This document shows positions 1 through 11,895 of a DNA stretch of 64,000 nt, piece by piece. This DNA is from Phytophthora quininea (lineage: Eukaryota; Oomycota; Peronosporomycetes; Peronosporales; Peronosporaceae): contig JAAVTG010000075.1 of NCBI GenBank assembly GCA_011947345.1, forward strand, positions 806,001 through 870,000, given 5' to 3'. A program made the translations under genes and the position numbers. Position 1 is the stretch's first letter; every line of letters begins with the position of its first letter. The notes under the pieces are model-generated. The model made no database searches, had not been told where the DNA came from, and saw nothing but the letters and a program-made list of their open reading frames with translations.

Positions 1-103
1 GGTATACCTTCGCCTCCGAAAGACATGCACGTAAGATAGGCTTGAACGATACTTCCCACTCGACATTTCTTGACAGGGTTATACAACAACTACACGCGTG
101 TCT

Positions 104-1220
104 TCACGTCCATCGCTCCTCTAAAGGAGTGGTGCTTGCATTCGCGTCAGACACGCTCAAAGCAAAACTAGCCGCCGTCTCACTCTGATCCTCTGTTGTC
201 GCCGCCCTAGCAGTGTCTGCCGACACGGCGCGGCCCCGAACGATGTCTTTGGCCAGCTCTAGCACCCGGAAGGCGTGTTGGAATTCGTTGGCAGGGATCT
301 CGGCCAGCAGAGTCGCGACAGCCTTCCCCATCGCGTGAGCCACTTTGAACTGCGTGGTGGGGTCTACAATCTCTGGCGTATCAGTCTCGGATTGTACTGC
401 AGAAGCAACGGCTGTGTGTTGGAAGTCTCGGAGCACCTCGTCCTGGGCGATATTTGCCGGCACGGGGGCTGACTTTCAATGGCAATTTGTGTATCGCTGG
501 ACTGCAACTGTTGGAGTTGCTGAGAGTCTGCCGCCACGGTGGCGGTCATCGTCGTCTCCTCCTGGCCACGTAGCCGCTGCAGCATGTTCTGCACGTCCTT
601 GAGTGTGGGCGTGCACGTCGAGTTCTCCATGATGTAGGCGCGCACGTCCCTGGCCTTCATGCCAGTCTTGCGCATGAGCTCGATGCAGCCCACGAGCGCC
701 TCGGGCATGTTGAGCCTCGTGTTGCTGTACTGCAGAAACGTCTCTTGGTCCACGCGGTGGTTGTGGGTGAGTACGGCGCGCGTCACGTTGATCTGGTAGC
801 GACTGCAGCGCGGGTCTGCCAACTTCAGGCACGCGTTGATCTGCACACCGCAGTGCGTGGCGCGCACGTCTTGGCGCGAGCGGCGACCAGTGCCGCGGGA
901 CACGAAGGCACCGCTGTGCGTGCACACAAGCGTGACCGAGTAGTTGACGTAGTGCTCTGGGATGAGCGACACGGGCTCCTCGTTCTTGAGCCGCTTGCGG
1001 GCGCGCTCGGCCAGCCGCCGGTTGCGCAACTTGACGGATGTGGACGTGCGCTTGCGGAAGAGCTGGAAGCTGCGGCGCGCGTAGCCCTCCACGTACTGGT
1101 CGAACTCCTCCCACGAGTCGAATACACGGCGCTCCAGCGGCTCCCTTCATGGGCCTCGCGCGGCGGCGACGGCGACGGAGGCGCTTCGACAGCGGCATGC
1201 GGAGCCTCCAAGTCCGTCAT
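104..1220 (-). CDS. FAR1/ZSWIM3-N-like DNA-binding domain protein (standalone)
   Basis: About 372 aa starting at the ATG at 1220. After a short acidic/proline N-terminus comes a domain opening with FDSWEEFDQYVEGY, then a basic Arg/Lys stretch (LRNRRLAERARKRL) and a Cys/His-containing core ending YQINVTRAVLTHNHRV. This resembles the FAR1/ZSWIM3 N-terminal domain that binds DNA in MULE-type transposases and their derivatives. The C-terminal half is Gln/Thr/Ser-rich with helical segments and carries no transposase (RNase H) domain. Two one-base frame changes interrupt it, near 1145 and in a C-run at 469-474 (plus strand GGGGG); restoring one base in each gives one continuous protein. It is divergent from AROM, 128 bp away. 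DNA binding is inferred from the family; a regulatory role is a guess. Confidence 0.6.
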
Positions 1221-1348
1221 CTTGACCAGATAATTCTTGTGGCTCCACAATTTAATTTGAACCGCTCTACTATTTCCCAGTTGTGCTCTATTATTTCGCA
1301 AACACGCACTTGCAAGGCAGCCATCCGCACCACAAAAGACATCTTGCC
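1221..1348. promoter_or_regulatory. Divergent promoter, FAR1-like gene / AROM
   Basis: These 128 bp between two outward-pointing start codons must hold both core promoters. The stretch is richer in A/T and pyrimidines than the flanking coding DNA (for example CACAATTTAATTTG near 1249 and CTCTATTATTTCGCA near 1286). No confident initiator could be assigned by eye. Confidence 0.45.
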
Positions 1349-4300
1349 ATGGCCGCTCCGCAGGTGGTCCCGTGCGGCTCGTACGACATCGTGCTGGGCT
1401 CAGCGCTACTGCGCGAGTGCTTCGTGGCCGAGGATCTGCTGCAGCGTCTGCCCACGACCTCCACCTTCGTCATCCTCTCGGACCGCAACGTGGCCCCGCT
1501 GTATGCCGAGCCGTTGCGCGACCAGCTCCAGGCACTACTCCAGTCCCAGGGCAACGCCGCGCGACGCGTGCTGCTGTACGCCGTGCCCGCTGGCGAGGCG
1601 TCCAAGTGCCGCGAGATGAAGGCCCGCATCGAGGACGAGCTGCTCTTCCCCAACCGTTGCCACCGAGACACGTGCGTCATCGCCGTGGGCGGCGGCGTCG
1701 TGGGCGACCTGGGTGGTTACGTGGCTGCCACCTACATGCGCGGCGTGCCGTTCGTACAGGTGCCCACGACGCTGCTGGCCTGTGTGGACTCGAGCATCGG
1801 CGGCAAGACGGGCATCGACGTGGAGGCCGGCAAAAACCTGCTCGGAGCCTTCCACATGCCGCAGCGCGTGTACATCGACCTGAGCGTGCTGCAGACGCTG
1901 CCCAAGCGGGAGCTGGTCAATGGCATGGGCGAGGTGGTCAAGTCCGGCGCTATCTTCGACGCCGAGCTCTTCGAGCTGCTCGAGACCTCGGCCGAGACGC
2001 TGCTCTCGCTCTCCGACATGGACGTCGTGCAGCGCGTGGTCGCCATGACTGTGCAGGTCAAGGCCACGGTCGTCTCGCAGGATACCAAGGAGATGGGGCT
2101 GCGTGCCATCCTCAACTTCGGCCACAGCGTGGGCCACGGCATCGAGGCGCTGCTGCAGCCCGAGTATCTGCACGGCGAGTGCGTCTCCATGGGCTGCATC
2201 AAAGAAGCCGAGATCGCGCGCGGCATGGGCGTCTGTTCGTCAGCCACGGTTGGGCGCTTGCGTCGCTGTCTTGCTTCCTACGGTCTCCTGTACGTGTGCC
2301 CGACCACGTCAACACTCGCGACGTGCTGGTCAAGATGGAGGTGGACAAGAAAAACAGCCAAGGCGTCAAAAGATCGTGCTGCTCGAGGAGATCGGCAAGG
2401 TGATGGCCAACCCATACGCTCGCGCCGTCAAGGACCACCAGATTGAGCTGGTGCTGGAGAAACAGGTGCGCATGGTGCCTGGGCCCAAGGCGAACGGCGT
2501 CATTCGCGTTCCTGGATCAAAATCGATCTCGAACCGCGTGCTATTGATGGCAGCTCTGGGCAGGGGTGTCTGCCGTATCTCGGGCTTGTTGCACTCTGAC
2601 GACACCCAAGTCATGATGAATGCATTGCAGAAGGTTGGTGCCAAGTTTGCATGGGAAGACAACGGCTCTGTGCTGGTTGTTGAGGGCACCGCCGGCAGTT
2701 CGCGACTGTTGCTGACGGTGAGGAGATCTACCTGAGCAACGCTGGCACGGCCGCGCGCTTCCTTACGAGCGCAATGACACTGGTGCCGAGTGAGAATAAC
2801 GGCACGGTCGTGGTGACGGGCAATTACCGCATGAAGGAGCGTCCGATAGCGCCGTTAGTTGATGCCCTGCGTGGTAATGGCTGCGATGTTTCCTACCTCG
2901 AGACGGAAGGTTGCCCGCCCCTGGCGATCCGCAACACCGGGCTCCGAGGTGGCGAGGTGCGGCTGGCCGCCAAGGTAAGCAGCCAATACGTGTCTTCGGT
3001 GCTCATCAGCGCTCCGTACGCGAAGGAGCCTCTCGTGCTTGAGCTGGACGAGAAGGAACCAACGTCGCTGCCATATATTCTCATGACTACGCAGCTGATG
3101 CAGCAATTTGGCATTGAGGTGGAGACGCTAGCTCCTAACCGCTACCGTGTCCCGTGCGGTGTCTACGAAAACCCCAAGGAGGTGTCCGTAGAGGTGGATG
3201 CGTCGTCGGCAACCTATCCGTTGGCGTTTGCCGCCATCACGGGTGGTCAGGTAACTGTGGAGGCCCTCGGAAACACTAGTCTGCAGGGCGACGCAGCGTT
3301 CCACACGTTGCTGCGCTCTATGGGCTGCGAGACGACCCAAGACGCGACATCCACGACTGTTATTGGCCCGAAGGACGGCACGCCGCTCAAGGCTGTGGTA
3401 ATTGACATGGAGACAATGACGGACGCATTCATGACGGCTGTTGCTCTTGCCGCTGTGGCCGATGGTACGACCAAAATCACCGGCATCGCAAACCAGCGCG
3501 TGAAGGAGTGCAACCGCATCGAGGTGATGGTGACCGAGCTGCGTAAGATTGGCGTGGAGTGTGGAGAGCTGCCCGATGGGATTTGGATCAAGGGCACGGC
3601 AGGCAAGACGGATCACTTAAAGAAGGCGGCCATCGAGTGCCATAACGACCACCGCATCGCCATGAGCTTTGCTGTGCTTGGCTCGGTGGTGGACAACGTG
3701 ATCATCACTGATAAGGAGTGCACTGACAAAACATACCCCGAATTCTGGGATCATGTGCAGATGCACCATGGCCTGCAAGTGTCCCCGTTGTCGAGGACAA
3801 GAAGAGCAGTGTCGACTCTGATGTTACCGAGGCCCCTGCCATCTTTGTCATCGGCATGCGTGGCGCTGGCAAGAGCTCATTGGCGAAGTCTGCGTCAGCC
3901 GCGTTGAAGCTGGATCTCCTAGACACCGACAAGATGTTGGCAAAGCAGTTTGGTGAGAGCATTGCGGATTTCGTTGCCCGCCACAACAACACGTGGGAAG
4001 CTTTCCGCGAGGCACAGAAGAAGCTCTTGCTGGATCTGATTGCTAACCCGCCGTCCAACACAATCATTTCTTGCGGCGGCGGCGTGGTGGAAACCCCGAG
4101 CTTGTCGATGCGTTTTCAAAGTATCCGTATGTGGTGCTGGTGCACCGCGATATTGACGACGTTTTCGCGTACCTCAAGAGCACGGAAGAGGCCCATCGCC
4201 CATCGCTAGGCGACTCGTACGAAAACATTTGGGCACGACGGGAGCCCTTGTACGCCCGCAGCGCAACGTTTGAATTCACCGTGAATGCTGGCGACAAGGA

Positions 4301-6095
4301 CTATCTGCGCATCGATCGCGACTTTGTGCGCTTCCTGTCGGTTGTTGTCCCCGGTCTGCCGACGAGCTTCGACTACCGCTCAGTCTGTCGCTCCGACACG
4401 TTCTTCCTGTCTCTGACGTTCCCCGATGTGAACGACGCCCGTCCTCTTATCGACGACATTTCCAAGGGCGCCGACGCACTCGAGCTTCGTGTTGACTTGT
4501 TGACTGATTTCATGGACTCAAAGTTCGTGGCTTCGCAGGTTGCTCTTCTGCGGTCGCTTTCCTCGCTCCCGATCATCTTCACGGTGCGCTCGAAGGCACA
4601 AGGCGGTGGGTTTCCGGACGGAGAGGCTTACGAGCAGAAGATGTTTGAGCTGCTTCAACTCGGCGTTCGGCTAGGCTGTGAGTTTGTGGACATGGAGACG
4701 TGCTGGTCGCGAAAGGCCCGCGAGCAGCTTCTAGCTAATCGCCACCGAGCTGCCATCATCTCGTCGTTCCATGCCGTGCAGGAGCCGACGCCTGAGGCGG
4801 CAGTGAAGGCTATCTTTCGTGAATGTTATTCCCAGGGCCGAGTGCAGATTGTCAAGGTGGTGGTCAAGGCGTACTCGCCGCAAGATGCGTTGATGGTGGA
4901 CCGTGTGGCCAAGGACTTTGCCAGCGCGTGGCAGCAGCAGATGCCGATCATTTCGTTGTGCACCACGGAGGCAGGTAAATTGACTCGCGTCCTGAATCGC
5001 ACGCTGACGCCGGTGACACACCCGCGACTGCCTGCTGCCGCAGCTCCGGGGCAGCTCTCTGTTGAAGAAATTATGATTCTCCGCAAGCAGCTTGGACTCC
5101 TGTCAGGTATCTAACCCGCAGACATGTGCTAGACTTTGGTATTGTGCCCCGTTAACGCCATTATCTCACTTTCTTCTGCTTTCGTTGCCTGTGTTTGCTT
5201 GCATGTTGTCAGCGCGCGAGTTCTTCCTGTTTGGATCGCCAATCCAGAAATCGCCGTCGCCTGCGATGCACAACGCAGGCTTCAAGTCGACGTCGCTGGA
5301 TTCGCTTTTCACGTATGGGCTCCATGATACGACGGATGTGTTGGACATTGTGAAGCGAATGCAGGCGCCGAGTACAAGCTTTGGTGGCGGTTCGGTAACG
5401 ATCCCGCTGAAGGTTGACATCATGGAGCACCTGAACGAGCTCTCGCCGGCAGCACAGGCCATTGGTGCTGTAAACACCATCATCCGCGAGGACCGCAACG
5501 GGTCGCCGTACTGGAAGGGCGACAACACGGATTGGCTTGGCATTCTGCGGCCCATTAGCAAGCGGCTAACTTCGTTCAGCACGACGCCGCCTGCGAGCGA
5601 ATTGACCGCTCTTGTCGTTGGTGCTGGCGGCACTTCCATGGCGGCGTCTTACGCGATGCGCCAGCTTGGAGTGGGCAAGCTTTTCATTTACAACCGGACT
5701 CTGGAGAAGGCTCAAACGGTGGCTGCACGCTTTAACGCACAAGCTCTGGCGGAATTGACCCCGAGACGCTTGCTCGGGTGGACGTCGTGGTCGGCACGAT
5801 CCCGGCCCAGGCGGGCTTTCAACTGCCTGACCATCTCGTTGCTCCACGCGACGGCGACAGGAAGGTCGTTGTGCTTGACGCCGCATACATGCCGCCGGTC
5901 ACGCCGATGCTCGAGCACGCGCATGCTGCAGGCGGCGCGCTGTGCATTCAAGGCTACGAGATGCTGTACGAGCAGGGCATCGAGCAATTCTACCGCTGGC
6001 ACAAGGCAACGCAAGTGTGGGCTGTGGACGAGGAGGCCATCAAAGAGGCCTGTCGCCAGCACGTGCCCGTCGAGCAGCGCTTGTCCAAGGCGTAG
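1349..6095 (+). CDS. ARO1: Pentafunctional AROM polypeptide (shikimate pathway steps 2-6)
   Basis: About 1,547 aa, the usual size for fungal and oomycete AROM; cytosolic. Domains in order: 3-dehydroquinate synthase (1349-2400; GGGVVGDLGGYV, VDSSIGGKTGI), EPSP synthase (2460-3770; GSKSISNRVLL, NAGTAARFLTS), shikimate kinase (3850-4370; P-loop GMRGAGKSS), type I 3-dehydroquinase (4390-5106; Schiff-base Lys in VKVVVKAYS), and shikimate dehydrogenase (5213-6095; SPAMHNAGF, VVGAGGTSMA). Together they convert DAHP to EPSP, the precursor of chorismate. A 106-nt GT-AG intron at 5107-5212 lies exactly between the last two domains. Six one-base frame changes (about 2285, 2368, 2692, 3783, 4098 and 5762) sit in short homopolymers and each is repaired by one added base. 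I chose the ATG at 1349; an in-frame ATG at 1283 is also possible. Confidence 0.95.
5107..5212 (+). other. Intron between the dehydroquinase and shikimate dehydrogenase domains of AROM
   Basis: The donor GTATCT follows CTCCTGTCAG and the acceptor is TTGTCAG. The tract before the acceptor is pyrimidine-rich. Removing it joins LLS to AREFFLFGSP in frame with phase 1, skipping an in-frame TAA at 5112. It is the only intron seen in this 4.7 kb gene. Confidence 0.85.
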
Positions 6096-6234
6096 AGCTC
6101 AAATGGTAGCTGTTGATCCTCGTTAGAGGTTGAGACGGACCAACAGAACGACCATCGTAAATGAAAACAGGGGCGCATTATCCAAAAGCTAACTACACGG
6201 CCGGGGTCGTCCAGTTCCCGCTCACACAGGCCCT

Positions 6235-7052
6235 TTATTTGTTGGCATCGATGCCTCCGTGCCTCTGCGAGCGCCAAACGACGGCCGTGGCGCCTACACA
6301 GGCCAAGACCGCTCCAGCGTAGTGTACAGGGATGGAAATGTAGCAGCCGTTGGTGTCCATGTTGGCAAGTCCCTGCAGCATCACAATCAATCAGCCATTA
6401 GTGTCCTTCCATCTCGAAATCCTAAGCAGCAGACACGTACCGACAGCGCGACGCCCATGTGAACGACGAACACGGCACCGACAGCCAACGGCGAGCGCTT
6501 GCGGTAGCCGTCGAAGGCCACGACCATGAGTGCAACGTCCAGCGCCGTGAGCGCCAGCGTGGAGATGGCGGCCGAGAAAACCAGCGGGATGCTCTCGCAC
6601 GAGGCGGAGAACGCGGCGCCCCGCGACCCAGTGGAGGAGCCCATGAGGCTGCCGAACATGAGCAGCGCGTGCATGAGCGAGAAGCCTACGCCGCCGGCGA
6701 GCGACGACGTGATGTCGTTGAGCGGCAGTTGGTGCGCCGCCGAGGCCACCTTGCGCACCGCCATCTCCGTGCGCGTGTAGAGGTAGAAGAAGAGCAGGCG
6801 GAAGCCCTCCTGCACCACGACGCTGACGGGGACGGTGGCCGACAGCGACGTCTTGAGCGGCGGGATGATCTGCCACAGCGTCGCCGTCACGAGGATGGCC
6901 ACGAGCCACAGGAAGGCGCCGCTCAGAGAGATGATCACCAGCTGCGCGCGGCGGGCCACCACCACGAAGAAGAGCGCGGCCAGGGGGCCGAAGCCCACGA
7001 GGATGCAGCCGAAGAAGAGCGGCCAGTTGACCAGGCCGTCGTGCAGCGCCAT
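6235..7052 (-). CDS. APH1: APH-1 homolog, gamma-secretase subunit
   Basis: 249 aa in two exons (7052-6441 and 6372-6235), joined over a 68-nt GT-AG intron. APH-1 is the seven-TM scaffold of gamma-secretase, with presenilin, nicastrin and PEN-2, in endomembranes. The N-terminus FFGCILVGFGPLAALF and following SGAFLWLVAIL match the first two TM helices of animal and plant APH-1 closely, and the length is near the human protein's (about 265 aa). The helix-4 GxxxGxxxG signature is altered to small residues (GVGFSLMHA), and one of two conserved membrane histidines appears replaced by Asp, while the other (VVHMGVALS) is kept. It is convergent with AROM, their stop codons 140 bp apart. Assignment is good; conservation of activity is not shown. 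Confidence 0.85.
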
Positions 7053-8624
7053 CTTCCCGTGTCGATTCGGAAAAACTGGGTTCCTGGCTGGCGAATAACC
7101 GGAAATCAGTACATTTGAGTACTGATGTTTGGTTACATTTGAAAGCAGACCAGCCTCGATCGTGGCTTCTGCAGACGCTGCACCATGGTGCAGTTCATGT
7201 GCAGTTCGTGTGCAGTTGAAATGGTGCCGAGCAAGAATCGGCATTCGTCATTACGATACAGTGTTTGTTCATACTCAACTCGGACAAGTTGTGTTTCGTC
7301 TTAAACCTGCACGGTACGACTTCTCCATTCCGTTCCGCACATTGCAGATCGACCCTTTTGCTGACAAGTACATGTATGAATGGTTCTATACGCTCTGCTC
7401 CTTGCCGGCAGTGTATGTATTCCTCGACTTGTTCCTGTTCGCGCGTCGAGATGGCTACAGTACTGGGGTCTCGGACTTTGTCGAATCGCGCTCGGTATAC
7501 TGAAACCAAGGTATTTCCTGAAGGTAGGTTTGACACCACGCAATGCGCCCAGACAAACGTGCGACTCACATGATAGTGCACCCTTGACGACCCCTCCCGC
7601 ATGGCCGAGGGAGTCAGCCGAGAGGAAAAAGCAAGCGAGGCGAACAGGATTCGGGGCAGGAAGACCAGGCGCATCTATGGGATCCCAGCGCTTGCAGCCA
7701 GCTCGCTGCTGACGCCGGCGCTACAGGACCAGCACCGAGATGTCGCTGCAAGAGAGTGTGAATCTGCCAGACAAATCCAACGACATAGTTTGTGACTGAT
7801 GTCGTCGTGCTGGGCCGCTAGCGTCGCGCTCGCAGCCAGGGCTAGGGCGGTGCACACAGAACTTTTCGCGCAACTCCCAAGCTGAGGACCGTCGTCCTCG
7901 GATGGAGCGATGGACAAGGCAGGCGAGCTGTCGCGGCGGGCGGTCTGTGGGTCACGAGCATGTCGTAGGCAGAGCTCCTCGGACGCCTGCGCTGCGACAG
8001 CCATGTATGGGGTGCGCTCGTGAAACAGTGGCCTGCTCTGCTGCCGCATAGTGAGTCTCACATAACGCGATCGCACTTAAGTGGACGACTCGACCGCCCC
8101 GTCTACGCACCGCTCGCCCCCAGCCTGGAGCTCGACAAAGCAGGCGAATATGGCGCCAGCCCGCTGCTGACTTGCCTTGTGTTGCCTCGGCTCCTGCTGC
8201 TTGCTGCTGCTCGTGCTGTCGGTGCGCAGCGTGGGAGGCGGCGAGAGAGAGCGAGCGAGATAAGCTGGAGCCCTCTACGTTTCCGCCAACCCCAGCAGCC
8301 TGAGGAAAAAAGCAAAAAAGAAACGGGGCGAGGCAACAAACGCTTCAACACGGTACAGCCAGCAACCGCAAGCGAGCGCGAGCGAACGTGGATGCGCTCA
8401 CTTCCAATCCCGGCGGCGACGACGACGGCAGCTCCGCTCAGTGACACTCGTCCCAAGCCGACCTTCGTCAGGTGCAGTCCCATCGGGGGCTCCTCGTCAC
8501 TCACCAACGGACCGGCGTAGTAGACACACCCCGCACGGATCCACACGAACGACATCTGCACTGCGTCCGTCCGTCCGTCCGTCCGTCCACAGCAACCAAC
8601 TCTCCAACTGAAGACTGCAGGACC
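7053..8624. other. Longest gap without a recognisable gene
   Basis: These 1,572 bp separate the APH-1 and OGT start codons, which point apart. ORFs up to 166 codons occur, but none has a recognisable domain or a convincing start. The most protein-like is a plus-strand frame at 7240-7503 with a hydrophobic stretch (WFYTLCSLPAVYVFLDLF). The segment 8280-8340 is A-rich (AGGAAAAAAGCAAAAAAG) and 8540-8620 is the probable OGT 5' leader. It is probably regulatory DNA plus a decayed or non-coding segment. Confidence 0.4.
8565..8588. repeat. GTCC tetranucleotide microsatellite (6 copies)
   Basis: Six perfect tandem GTCC units lie about 35 bp upstream of the OGT start codon, probably in the 5' untranslated leader. 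Copy number may vary between strains or be misassembled. Confidence 0.9.
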
Positions 8625-11600
8625 ATGGCGCACCCGTACCCGTTCGAGCCGCAGGTAGCGAACGCGCTGCACGTGCACGGCGGTAATGGCAATGGCAGCG
8701 CGCTGGCCGCGGATCCGCTCGGTGACGCCAGTGCCCAGCGCTTCACGTGTAAGTATCCGTCTACTGTCTCTGTTTGAATGCTGCTTTGTAGCGGCCCCAG
8801 ACTCGAGATGCTGACTCGGAAACCATTGTCGTGCACTGCTGCGCGTCAACAGACTTGTTCGATCTGGCGCACCGCCAATACGCCGCCGGCTTCTACCAGG
8901 AGGCGCTGCGACTCTGCGAGCAGCTCTACGAGTCGGACGCCTACCGCACCGACAATTTGCTGCTGCTGGGCGCGCTGCACTTCCAGCTCGGCAACCTGTC
9001 GGAGAGCATCTTCTACAACCAGCAGTGCATCCGCGTGGCGCCCAACTTTGCCGAGGCGTATGGTAACCTCGGCAACGCGCTCAAGGAGCTGGGCGACTTG
9101 CAGGGTGCTGTGCAGTTCTACGTGCGCGCCATCAAGCTAAACCCGCGTTTCGGAGACGCCTACAACAATCTGGCCAACTGCTACATGCTGCTGGGCCAGA
9201 GCAACGAGGCGGTGGAGACGTACAAGATGGCCATCCTGCTGGATCCTCAGCTGGTGGACGCGCACAGCAATCTGGGTAATCTCTACAAGGTGCAGGGACG
9301 GCTGGAGGAGGCCAAGCAGTGCTACGCGCTAGCGATTCGCGTCAAGCCCAGCTTCGCCATTGCCTGGAGCAACCTGGCGGGCTTGCTCAAGGACGACGGC
9401 CAGCTGGAACTTGCCATCGACCACTACAGAGAGGCCATTCGCCTGGCGCCAGACTTTGCAGACGCCTATAGCAACCTTGGCAACGCGTTGAAGGAAGCTG
9501 GCAGAGTGGACGAGGCTATCCAAGCATACAAACAGGCGCTGCAGATTCGCCCCAATTTTGCCATCGCCCATGGTAACCTCGCGAGCTGCTACTACGATGC
9601 CGGCCAGATGGAGTTGGCCATTCACACCTTCCGACTGGCCATCCAGCTCGAGCCCAACTTTCCAGACGCCTATAACAACCTGGGCAACGCTTTGCGCGAG
9701 TGTGGCCAGCTCGAGCAGGCGGTGACATGCTACCGCACTGCGCTGCAGCTTAAGCCGGACCACCCACACGCCTACAACAACCTGGGCAATGCGCTCAAGG
9801 ACAAGGGCCTGGTGAAGGAGGCGTTGCACTGCTACACGACGGCAGCACGCCTGCTACCGCAGTTTGCCGCGGCGCACAGCAACATTGGCAGCGTGCTGAA
9901 GGAGCAAGGCAAGCTCGACCAGGCACTGGCGCACTACCAGCAGGCCATTACGATCGACCCGAACTTTGCCGACGCCTACAGCAACATGGGCAACGTGTTC
10001 AAGGACCTGTGCCGCCTTGAGGAGGCTATCCAGTGCTACTCGACCGCGATTCGCCTCAAACCGGCGTTCCCGGACGCTTACAGCAATTTGGCTAGCGCCT
10101 ACAAGGACGGCGGCCGCATCGACGACGCCATCACATGCTACCGCAAAGCGCTGGCGCTGCGTCCGCACTTCCCGGACGCGTTCGCCAACTACTTCCACTC
10201 GATGGTCTTCATCTGCGACTGGCAGTCGCGCAAACAAGACACGGAGACGCTTCAACGATTCCTCGACGAGCAGCTGAGTTTGGACGGCGTGCTGCCGTCC
10301 GTGCAGCCGTTCCACGCGCTCGTGTACCCCTTGTCCATGCAGCGCTTCCAGGACATCTCGCGTCGATACGCCGAGCGCGCCAAGCTGAACGTGAGTCTGG
10401 TGGACCTGCCGCCGATGCGCTTCAAGAGCAAGCGCGCGTCGGAGCGGCTTCGCATCGGGTACGTGTCGTCGGATCTGGGCAACCACCCTCTGGCGCACCT
10501 CATGCAGAGCGTCTTCGGCATGCACGACACGAGCAAGCACGAGATTTTCTGCTACTCGACTTCGCCAGACGACGGCTCAGTGTGGCGTCAGAAGATTTCT
10601 AACAGCGTCGAGCACTTCACCGACATTTGCGGGCTGTCGAACGGCGATGCTGCGCGAGCCATCCACGCCGACGGCATCCACATTTTGGTCAACTTGAACG
10701 GCTACACGAAAGGCGCTCGTAACGAAATCTTTGCGCTTCAGCCGGCGCCTGTCCAGGTGAGCTACATGGGCTTTTGCGGCACGCTCGGCGCAGACTACAT
10801 CCAATACATGGTGGGCGACGCCACGGTGGTGCCCCGAGTACCGGCGCTACTTTACGGAGAAGCAGATCAACATGCCGCACTCGTACTTTGTGAACGACCA
10901 CAAGCAATCTGCGCAAGACGTGCTCGACACGGACAAATGTCCGAGCCGAGCAGACTACGGCGTGCCGGAAGACAAGTTTGTGTTCTGCAACTTCAATCAG
11001 GTGTACAAGATCGACCCCGTGACGTTCACGACCTGGATGAACATCCTCAAGCGCGTGCCGAACTCGGTGCTGTGGCTGTTGCGCTTCCCGCCTATTGCGG
11101 AGGCCAACATCCGTGCGGAAGCTCGAGCGCGCGGTGTCAAGGACCAAACTCGCCTAATCTTCACGGACGTAGCTCCTAAGGACGAGCACCTGAAGCGCGG
11201 ATACTTGGCCGATCTGTTCCTAGACACGCCCGAGTGCAATGCTCACACGACAGGCTGCGATATCCTGTGGGAGGCACCCCATGGTGACGATGCCCAAGGA
11301 CCGTATGGCAACGCGTGTAGCTTCGAGTTTGCTGCGTGCTGCTAACATGAGCGAGCTCATTACGACTTCACTGGAGGAGTACGAGGAGCTCGCGGTGTCC
11401 TTGGCGAGCGACGTGGATCGATTGTGGGACGTGCGGCGGCGGCTCGAAGACGAGCGACTGCGCTGCCCGCTGTTCGACACCCAACGCTGGGTGCGCAACT
11501 TAGAGATTGGGCTCAACATGGCCTGGGAGCGCCACGAGAACGGCCTCGCGCCGGACCACATCGACGTGCCCGATATTTATGACCTGGAGCAGCTGAAGGC

Positions 11601-11766
11601 GAAGAAGTACAAAGCCAACGGCCACACTTTGGTTGCAGCTGGGATCAGAACACCAAGCGTCCATGAGAACGCCCCCATCAGCAGCAGTGCGCTGCCGATG
11701 AGCGCGCTGCTTTCCGGCGGCATGCCCACTGCCACGCGTCCAATTCACTCGGGCGAGCAACAATGA
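8625..11766 (+). CDS. OGT: O-GlcNAc transferase (OGT/SECRET AGENT type)
   Basis: About 1,010 aa, moving GlcNAc from UDP-GlcNAc to Ser/Thr of nuclear and cytosolic proteins. A short first exon (8625-8748) encodes a Gly/Asn-rich N-terminus; a 104-nt intron (8749-8852) follows. About twelve 34-residue TPR units (AYNNLGNALKE type) fill 8853-10200. The catalytic region includes IGYVSSDLGNHP with the expected active-site His, HILVNLNGYTKGARNE, and NQVYKIDP with the expected catalytic Lys. Its wording is closer to animal OGT and plant SEC than to SPINDLY. Frame changes near 10833 (CCCC) and 11270-11280 (two short runs) break it; repair restores the WGGTPMVTMP loop. The C-terminus carries a Ser/Pro-rich tail. 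It is convergent with SEC11. Confidence 0.93.
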
Positions 11767-11895
11767 ATTTATGGCGTCGGGACACCCGCCACCCCTTTCG
11801 AAAATGAAGCGCTGATGCAGCGAAACAAATTGAGTATTTTTGGGTCTTGTCGGGTTTTGCCTGCATCTCTCACTGCATTCTATCGACGGCGGTTG

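Noticed and set aside
1349..6095. Reading AROM as several separate genes or a pseudogene
   Set aside because: All five domains are present in the standard order with active-site motifs, and every frame change is a one-base deficit in a short run.
7129..7503. Plus-strand ORF of about 124 codons
   Set aside because: It has a hydrophobic stretch but no recognisable family, an uncertain start and an overlapping minus-strand ORF of similar size; described as part of the gap.
8020..8520. Plus-strand ORF of about 166 codons upstream of OGT
   Set aside because: Arg/Ser/Pro-rich and low-complexity, with no domain and in the likely OGT promoter region.
9329..10540. Long minus-strand open frames opposite OGT
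   Set aside because: They mirror the repeated TPR codons on the plus strand, are rich in Val/His/Arg as expected of GC-rich shadows, and show no domain.
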